Assembly: GCA_018262135.1 (NCBI GenBank) | Contig: JAGTSD010000044.1 | Span: forward strand, 1-11,450 | Reading direction: 5' to 3' | From: Pseudomonadota bacterium | GTDB lineage: Bacteria > Pseudomonadota > Gammaproteobacteria > Competibacterales > Competibacteraceae | DNA length: 11,450 bases | In this document: positions 7,032 to 11,450 of the stretch, one piece after another | How positions within the stretch are numbered: position 1 is the stretch's first letter | Layout: each line of letters opens with the position of its first letter | Position numbers and translations under genes: made by a program | The notes under the pieces: generated by a model | Database searches by the model: none | Seen by the model: only the letters and a program-made list of their open reading frames with translations | What the model was told of the DNA's origin: nothing

Positions 7032-7455
7032 CGGCAGCGAACAACTCGCGGAAAGCAGGCGGCACGCGCTGGATCACGCGCCGCGCGTAGTCGAAGAACA
7101 CGATGCCGGTCTTGGCCCGCGCCACCTCGCGGCCACTGGTTTTCTCAGTCGCGCGATAGACAAAATCGCAGCCATACGGGTTGAAATCGGTCACCCCCAC
7201 CGCGATTTCCAACATCTCACCGGGAAACGCCTCGGATTTATAGACGATGACGCTGTCCGCCATGATCAAACCGACGCCAAAGACATCCAGTTCGTTCAAA
7301 CCATAATGGGCCAGAAACCAAACCCGCGCCTCGTGCAGCATGCCCAGCAGGGAGTCGTTGCCCATGTGCCCGCCGTAGTTGACATCGGTGATCCGCACCC
7401 GCAACTCGAGGGTGAAAGGAAAATGCTCCGGCAGATCCAGTTTGATTCGCGCCAT
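7015..7455 (-). CDS. Acyl-CoA thioesterase-like hot-dog fold protein (4HBT/YbgC-FadM type)
   Basis: 146 residues, the usual length for a single hot-dog domain. The active-site segment is ITDVNYGGHMGNDSLLGMLHEARVWFL (22-48), where Asp24 sits at the position of the catalytic Asp of YbgC-type thioesterases and the NYGGHMGN loop and long helix follow. Later strands include DSVIVYKSEAFPGEMLEIAVGV, FVYRATEKTSGREVARAKTGIVFFD. It is predicted to hydrolyse acyl-CoA thioesters in the cytoplasm; chain length cannot be read from sequence. The start ATG 7455 has GAGG 6 nt upstream. It is the first gene of the cluster and its stop overlaps the GTPase start by 17 bp, tying a lipid-related enzyme to the two membrane GTPases. 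No convincing promoter was seen in the 144-nt gap to the divergent radical SAM gene. Intact. Confidence 0.88.
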   Translation of the reverse strand: MARIKLDLPEHFPFTLELRVRITDVNYGGHMGNDSLLGMLHEARVWFLAHYGLNELDVFGVGLIMADSVIVYKSEAFPGEMLEIAVGVTDFNPYGCDFVYRATEKTSGREVARAKTGIVFFDYARRVIQRVPPAFRELFAADAAPA

Positions 7456-7599
7456 GCGCCGCCTCGATAATAATGGGAAATTTACCGGTTAAATGAAGGT
7501 TTTAATCCAAGAACCGTGGGTTGGGAAAGGGTAATCGCGAGGGATTGTAAACGATTATGGGTCAAAAGCGGGATGCCCGCGCTCCCCGGAGAAACCATC

Positions 7600-8481
7600 A
7601 TGCTGATTGATTACGACATGCCGCTCTGGCGGCCGCCGTCCGAGGCCGACAGCTTCATCCTGCAAGCCACGCTGGGATGCAGCTTCAATCATTGCAGCTT
7701 CTGTTCGATGTACCGGACCAAAACCTTCGCCGTCCGCCCGCTGGACCAGGTTCAGGCGGACATCCGGGCCGTGGCGCCGGCCTATCCTGGCGTGCGGCGG
7801 GTGTTTCTGGCCGACGGCGACGCCCTGGCTGCGCCGACCGAGCATCTGCTGGCGATTCTCGCCACGCTGCGCGCCGCCTTTCCCCGGCTGGAACGGGCAT
7901 CGAGCTACGCCTTGCCCGCCAACCTGTTGAAGAAGTCGGTGGAGGAACTGGCGCAATTGCGGGAAAGCGGCCTGACGCTGCTGTATTACGGCATGGAAAC
8001 CGGCTCGGCGGACCTGCTCAAACGCATCACCAAGGGCGCGACGCCGGAAGCGATGATCACGGGACTCAACAAGGCCAAAGAGGCGGGCTTGCGGGTTTCC
8101 GCGACGGTGATTCTCGGTCTCGGCGGCCAGACGTACTGGCGGGAGCACATTGATGCTACCACCGATCTGGTCAATCAGGTGGAACTGGATTACCTCTCCA
8201 CCCTGCAACTGATGATTGACCCCTCGATCCACGACGAATTTCATCGCAAGTTCCGCGAGCCGTTCCAGCCACAGGACGATCATGCGCTGCTGGCGGAACA
8301 AATCCGGCTGATCGAGCGGCTGAATCCACCCGCGCCGCTGGTGTTCCGCTCCAACCACGCTTCCAACGCCCTGGCGCTGGCCGGTGAACTGCCGCGAGAC
8401 CGAGAACGGTTGCTGGCACAACTGCAACTGGCGCTGGCTGGCGCAGTGCAACTGCGGCCCGAATGGCTGCGCGGGTATTAA
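7600..8481 (+). CDS. Radical SAM enzyme with CX4CX2C cluster motif (COG1032-like)
   Basis: 293 residues. The iron-sulphur motif is LGCSFNHCSFCSMY, with Cys27, Cys32 and Cys35, giving CX4CX2C instead of the usual CX3CX2C. Other radical SAM features: VFLADGDAL (68-76), YYGMETGSADLLKRITKGAT (129-148, with the Glu in a typical SAM-contacting ETGS loop) and VSATVILGLGGQ (167-177). The C-terminal third (PSIHDEFHRKFREPFQPQDD, NPPAPLVFRSNHASNALALAGELP) resembles uncharacterised radical SAM proteins of this group; the substrate is unknown. ATG 7600 is chosen because GGAG stands 8 nt upstream (7588-7591) and the family begins near here; an in-frame GTG at 7516 would add 28 residues without family character. 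It is divergent from the thioesterase and ends 23 nt from the convergent ATPase gene. Intact. Confidence 0.85.
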   Translation: MLIDYDMPLWRPPSEADSFILQATLGCSFNHCSFCSMYRTKTFAVRPLDQVQADIRAVAPAYPGVRRVFLADGDALAAPTEHLLAILATLRAAFPRLERASSYALPANLLKKSVEELAQLRESGLTLLYYGMETGSADLLKRITKGATPEAMITGLNKAKEAGLRVSATVILGLGGQTYWREHIDATTDLVNQVELDYLSTLQLMIDPSIHDEFHRKFREPFQPQDDHALLAEQIRLIERLNPPAPLVFRSNHASNALALAGELPRDRERLLAQLQLALAGAVQLRPEWLRGY

Positions 8482-8504
8482 CCTGTTGGCATTTCCAGGC
8501 GAGA

Positions 8505-10046
8505 TCAGTCCCGTTCCCAGCCAAAGCCGACCAGGTTGCGCTGCTCGCGGCTGAATTCCACGCCGATCAGATAAATCGGCCCGCCCCCGGCGCGGTATTT
8601 CTCGGCGTAGCCGCGGTCTTTCAGTTGTTGCAGGGCGCGGCCTTCCGGGACGACCTCCACCACCTTGAACTCGAACAGGTAGGTCCGACCTTGCAACCGC
8701 ACTGTCATGTCGATGCGGCCCTGGTTGGTGGCGTCTTCCAGGACGATGTCCAGCCCCAGGGCGGCAAAGTGACTGTAGAACACGCTGGCGTAATAGCCTT
8801 CGTAACGGCTGATCGGGTTGTTGTCGTACCACTGATGCGGGATGCTGGCGAACAGGGCGTGAAACAAATCCTGCAAGCCGTCCAGGTCGTCGGCCAGCAG
8901 CCGCTCGAGCAGGCGTAGCCGGTGGGTGAAACTCTTGCTGGGATCGTCGGTGTACACTGCCAGCAGGCTGGCGTTGAGGCTGGTTTCTACTTCGTGATTG
9001 GGATAGCCCAGGGTGTAGACCCAATAGCCCCGGATCGGCTCTTCGGCTTGGCGGATAGTCAGATAGCCGGTCTGAAACAGCAGCGCCTCGGTAGCGATAT
9101 GGTCCACGTCGAAGGTGGAGAGCAATTCCAGGCCGGTGCGCAGGCGGGCCAGGTCCGGGGTAAAGAAGCCGCGCGCGGCCAGCAGTTCGATCAGGAACGT
9201 CGGTGTGCCGGTTTCGAACCAGTAGGGCTTGAACTCGCGCTGGTCGAGATAGAGCAGGATGTCGAACGGGTTGTAGACCGGCTCGCCCAGGAAGTTGTAG
9301 CCGTTGTACCAGCGTCGCACTTCGTTCAAATCTACCCCGTCCAGATAGTCAGCAAAGGCCGTAATGAGTTCCTGGTGGGTGTAGCCACACAGGGTCGCGG
9401 TGCGGGGATCGAGGGTGACATCCTTGAGATTGTTCAGCCCGGAAAACAGCGAGACCTTGGAGAATTTGCTCACCCCGGTCAGCAGGACGAATTTCAGATG
9501 CGGATCGAGGCTCTTGATGACCGAATAGAAGTTGCGCAGGCCCTCGCGCATCGCCCGGGCCAAATCCGGCTCGCTCAGGTGGTCCAGAATCGGCTTGTCG
9601 TATTCGTCGATCAGCACCACCACCGGCTGGCCGGCGACCTCGGCCAGCCGCAGCACCAGTTCTTCAAAACGGCTGGCGATGCCTTCCCGCTCCAAAGTCA
9701 GCCCCTGCCGGCGGGCCTGTTCGGCTAGTTGCACCGCGATGCGTTGGTCCAGCTCCGCCCGGGAACGCAACACGCCCGTGCTGAAGTCGAAGCGTAGCAC
9801 CGGATAGGTCCGGCTCCAGTCCCAGTGGCGCTCCAGATACAGCCCCTCGAACAACTCCCGGCTGCCGGCGAAGGCCTCAGCCAGGGTGTCCACCAACAGG
9901 CTTTTGCCAAACCGTCGGGGCCGGGCCAGGAAGTAGTACTTGCCTTGCTCGGCCAGCCGGGCGACGTGGGCGGTCTTGTCCACGTAGACGTAGCCCTGGG
10001 TGCGCATCTCGCGCAGGTTTTGCAGGCCGATGGGCAGTTTCTTCAT
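8505..10046 (-). CDS. AAA-ATPase-like / PD-(D/E)XK nuclease family protein (DUF1703 type)
   Basis: 513 residues. The N-terminal half is the AAA-ATPase-like domain of this family: opening LPIGLQNLREMRTQGYVYVD, Walker A ARPRRFGKSLL (41-51), Walker B VVVLIDEYDKPI (142-153), and LLTGVSKFSKVSLFSGLNNL (188-207). WYNGYNF (247-253) and YNPFDIL (258-264) are hallmark motifs. The C-terminus is a PD-(D/E)XK nuclease-like domain: YEGYYASVFYSHFAALG (415-431), GRIDM with Asp446, and FEFKV with Glu459 and Lys461. All expected catalytic residues are visible. Such genes are often present in several copies and spread between bacteria; their role is unproven, with defence or mobile-element biology suggested by inference. 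ATG 10046 is chosen because GGAG lies 6 nt upstream and the family starts with this segment; a longer in-frame reading to 10298 is low-complexity and antisense to the IS. Intact. Confidence 0.9.
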   Translation of the reverse strand: MKKLPIGLQNLREMRTQGYVYVDKTAHVARLAEQGKYYFLARPRRFGKSLLVDTLAEAFAGSRELFEGLYLERHWDWSRTYPVLRFDFSTGVLRSRAELDQRIAVQLAEQARRQGLTLEREGIASRFEELVLRLAEVAGQPVVVLIDEYDKPILDHLSEPDLARAMREGLRNFYSVIKSLDPHLKFVLLTGVSKFSKVSLFSGLNNLKDVTLDPRTATLCGYTHQELITAFADYLDGVDLNEVRRWYNGYNFLGEPVYNPFDILLYLDQREFKPYWFETGTPTFLIELLAARGFFTPDLARLRTGLELLSTFDVDHIATEALLFQTGYLTIRQAEEPIRGYWVYTLGYPNHEVETSLNASLLAVYTDDPSKSFTHRLRLLERLLADDLDGLQDLFHALFASIPHQWYDNNPISRYEGYYASVFYSHFAALGLDIVLEDATNQGRIDMTVRLQGRTYLFEFKVVEVVPEGRALQQLKDRGYAEKYRAGGGPIYLIGVEFSREQRNLVGFGWERD

Positions 10047-10080
10047 GGCGGGCTCCAACCGGGCAGGGGCGATGCCGGAC

Positions 10081-10086
10081 ACTATA
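10081..10086 (-). promoter_or_regulatory. Candidate -10 box (TATAGT) for the ATPase/nuclease gene
   Basis: TATAGT on the minus strand lies 34 nt upstream of ATG 10046, a normal distance for a short leader. No good -35 hexamer is present 17 nt further up (AGCAGG before a T7 run). This area is also close to the presumed left end of the IS, so the original -35 region may have been replaced. Confidence 0.35.
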
Positions 10087-10099
10087 GCCCACTCTGAAA

Positions 10100-11450
10100 A
10101 AAACCTGCTGGGGGCTCGACTTTGGCCATTTTGAGGTCTTGACGCGAAGGGAAGGTGGGCAGAGGCACCTTGGGGTATCCTACGCGGGCGACGAAACCCA
10201 TGAAGAAGGGTACTCCGATGATGATGCCTCTGCCGGAAACGATTATAGCGGTCTGGGCGCCATTTGCCGCCCTGTTCACCCAGCCCGTGTGGTGCCACGT
10301 GCGGGTCTTGTTGAGGGGGGCCGTGCTCTGTCGGGGACCGCGGACGGTGGCGTCGGTGCTACGGGTCATGGGCCTGGGTGGGGAACGGCGGTTTGAAAAG
10401 TACCATCGGGTGCTGAATCGGGCACGGTGGTCGGGCCTCCAGGGGGCCAAGATTCTGCTGGGGCTGCTGATCGTGCTCCTGCCCGCCTGGCTGCCGGTCG
10501 AGATCGGGGTGGATGAAACGATCGAACGTCGTAAGGGGTCGCAGATCAAGGCCAAGGGCCGGTATCGGGATGCGGTGCGGTCGACGAAGGGGACGGTGGT
10601 CAAATGTTATGGCCTCAAATGGATCAGTCTGATGCGGCTGGTACCGTTGCCGTGGAGTCGCCGGCCGTGGGCCTTGCCGTTTTTAACGCTGCTGGCTCCG
10701 TCCGAACGGGCCAACCGGCAGGCCAAGCGCCGTCATAAGACCACGGTGGACTGGACGATCCAAGCGGTTAAGGTGGTATCGCGCTGGCTGGGCCGGCGCC
10801 GCTGGACCTTGCTCGGCGACGGGGGGTATGCCTGCGTCCGCCTCGGCCATGCGTGTGTGGCGCGGGGGGTGACCCTAATCAGCCGCTTGCGGCTGGATGC
10901 CCAACTGTATGGGTTTCCGCACCGGCCGGCCAGACCCCGCCGTGGACCCAAGCCCTGGAAAGGCAAACGGTTGCCGGCGTTGAAAGAGCGGGTCGGCGAG
11001 GCGCTGGCGTATGGCAAAGACCTGGAGATCCCGTGGTATGGCGGCACCACGCGGGTGGTTCGCGTCCTCAGCCACCTCAGCTTATGGTATACCCCGGGTC
11101 AGCGGCCCCTCGCCATCCGCTGGGTCCTGATCGTCGATCCCACCGGCGCGATGGAACCGATGGCCCTCTTCAGCACCGACGTCGAGCGCCCGGTGGCCTT
11201 GATCATCGCCCAGTTTGTCCGGCGCTGGAATGTCGAGGTCACCTTTGAAGAGACCCGGCGGCATCTGGGGGTCGAGACCCAGCGCCAATGGTCGGACCTG
11301 GCCATCACCCGCACCACGCCGGCCTTGTTCGCCCTGTTTTCCCTGGTGTGTCTGATGGCGCACCACCTGGTGGCGATGGGCCAGGCCCTGCCGATTCGGG
11401 TGACCGCCTGGTATCGGAAATCCGAGGCGACCTTCTCGGACGTGTTGGCC
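10100..11450 (+). mobile_element. Partial insertion sequence (IS701/DDE_5-like), right end outside window
   Basis: The element is inferred from its transposase, which runs off the right edge. The left boundary cannot be fixed because the right terminal inverted repeat is not available; it must lie between the ATPase gene start (10046) and the transposase start (10218), so the coordinate given is approximate. The 5' leader holds a small hairpin (AAGGTG at 10152-10157 with CACCTT at 10166-10171) and a TTGACG at 10139-10144 that could serve as a -35, but no matching -10 is seen. Confidence 0.5.
10218..11450 (+). CDS. IS701/DDE_5-like transposase, 3'-truncated by window edge
   Basis: One uninterrupted frame of 411 codons from ATG 10218 to the last base, without a stop. 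It begins MMMPLPETIIAVWAPFAALF and carries RVMGLGGERRFEKYHRVLNR, then the DDE core: Asp99 in EIGVDETIERRKG, Asp201 in LLGDGGYA, and Glu344 (or Glu345) in VEVTFEETRRHLGVETQRQW. This order and the surrounding text fit the DDE superfamily endonuclease (DDE_5) transposases related to IS701/IS4. It catalyses cut-and-paste transposition. AAGGG stands 7 nt before the ATG at 10218; two more ATG codons follow directly, and an in-frame ATG at 10200 has no ribosome site. The C-terminus should extend several dozen codons past the window. No frameshift is visible, so the copy may be active. Confidence 0.88.
   Translation, partial: MMMPLPETIIAVWAPFAALFTQPVWCHVRVLLRGAVLCRGPRTVASVLRVMGLGGERRFEKYHRVLNRARWSGLQGAKILLGLLIVLLPAWLPVEIGVDETIERRKGSQIKAKGRYRDAVRSTKGTVVKCYGLKWISLMRLVPLPWSRRPWALPFLTLLAPSERANRQAKRRHKTTVDWTIQAVKVVSRWLGRRRWTLLGDGGYACVRLGHACVARGVTLISRLRLDAQLYGFPHRPARPRRGPKPWKGKRLPALKERVGEALAYGKDLEIPWYGGTTRVVRVLSHLSLWYTPGQRPLAIRWVLIVDPTGAMEPMALFSTDVERPVALIIAQFVRRWNVEVTFEETRRHLGVETQRQWSDLAITRTTPALFALFSLVCLMAHHLVAMGQALPIRVTAWYRKSEATFSDVLA

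Noticed and set aside
7478..7494. Near-palindrome around CCGG (ATTTACCGGTTAAAT) between the thioesterase and radical SAM genes as an operator
   Set aside because: The arms need a one-base bulge and no known operator consensus is matched. AT-rich divergent gaps give such patterns by chance.
7555..9024. A 489-residue minus-strand open frame covering the radical SAM gene and the 3' part of the ATPase gene
   Set aside because: It is antisense to a gene with clear catalytic motifs and out of frame with the ATPase; low-complexity Arg/Gln/Pro-rich translation.
8922..9728. A 268-residue plus-strand open frame opposite the ATPase/nuclease gene
   Set aside because: Shadow of the family-conserved minus-strand gene; no recognisable motifs.
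10047..10298. 84-residue N-terminal extension of the ATPase gene
   Set aside because: Unlike the family, which starts at MKKLPIGLQNLREM; it runs antisense into the IS, and a good GGAG stands before ATG 10046.
10733..11366. Minus-strand open frames inside the transposase
   Set aside because: They lie opposite an uninterrupted plus-strand frame containing the full DDE triad.

Overview
The window is GC-rich, densely coded bacterial DNA. It most resembles a gammaproteobacterium: it has a DUF3301 protein, a glycine-zipper 2TM lipoprotein, and short intergenic ACGGAA-type inverted repeats of a kind I associate with environmental or wastewater gammaproteobacteria. The lineage is an inference from gene content; no marker gene is present.

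Layout, left to right. (1) Positions 1-880, minus strand: a membrane-anchored Cache-domain sensor that runs off the left edge and is broken near its N-terminus by a frame change with apparent loss of sequence. (2) 964-1437, minus: a small outer-membrane-type glycine-zipper lipoprotein with its own TATAAT box. (3) 1572-2736, plus: a polytopic membrane (transporter-like) protein broken by one frameshift near 2377-2400. (4) 2737-3763, plus: a start-less C-terminal remnant of an Eco57I/TaqI-like DNA methylase or type IIG enzyme, with two further frameshifts. (5) 3767-7455, minus: a compact gene cluster read right to left, consisting of a hot-dog acyl-CoA thioesterase, a two-TM dynamin-like GTPase, a second GTPase with a DUF697-like C-terminus that overlaps the first by 92 bp, a long inverted repeat, and a DUF3301 membrane-anchored protein. 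(6) 7600-8481, plus: a radical SAM enzyme with an unusual CX4CX2C cluster motif. (7) 8505-10046, minus: an AAA-ATPase-like/PD-(D/E)XK nuclease protein of the DUF1703 type. (8) 10218 to the right edge, plus: an IS701/DDE_5-like transposase whose C-terminus and right IS end lie outside the window.

The most coherent functional unit is the thioesterase-GTPase-GTPase cluster. Its genes overlap by 17 and 92 bp, so translation is probably coupled, and the encoded pair looks like a membrane-anchored GTPase working with a partner GTPase on a membrane, next to a lipid-related enzyme. The left third is in decay or contains sequence errors: all four frame changes lie before 3210, while every gene from 3767 to 11450 is intact. 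No CRISPR array, tRNA, rRNA or riboswitch was seen, and no gene-free stretch exceeds about 170 bases.
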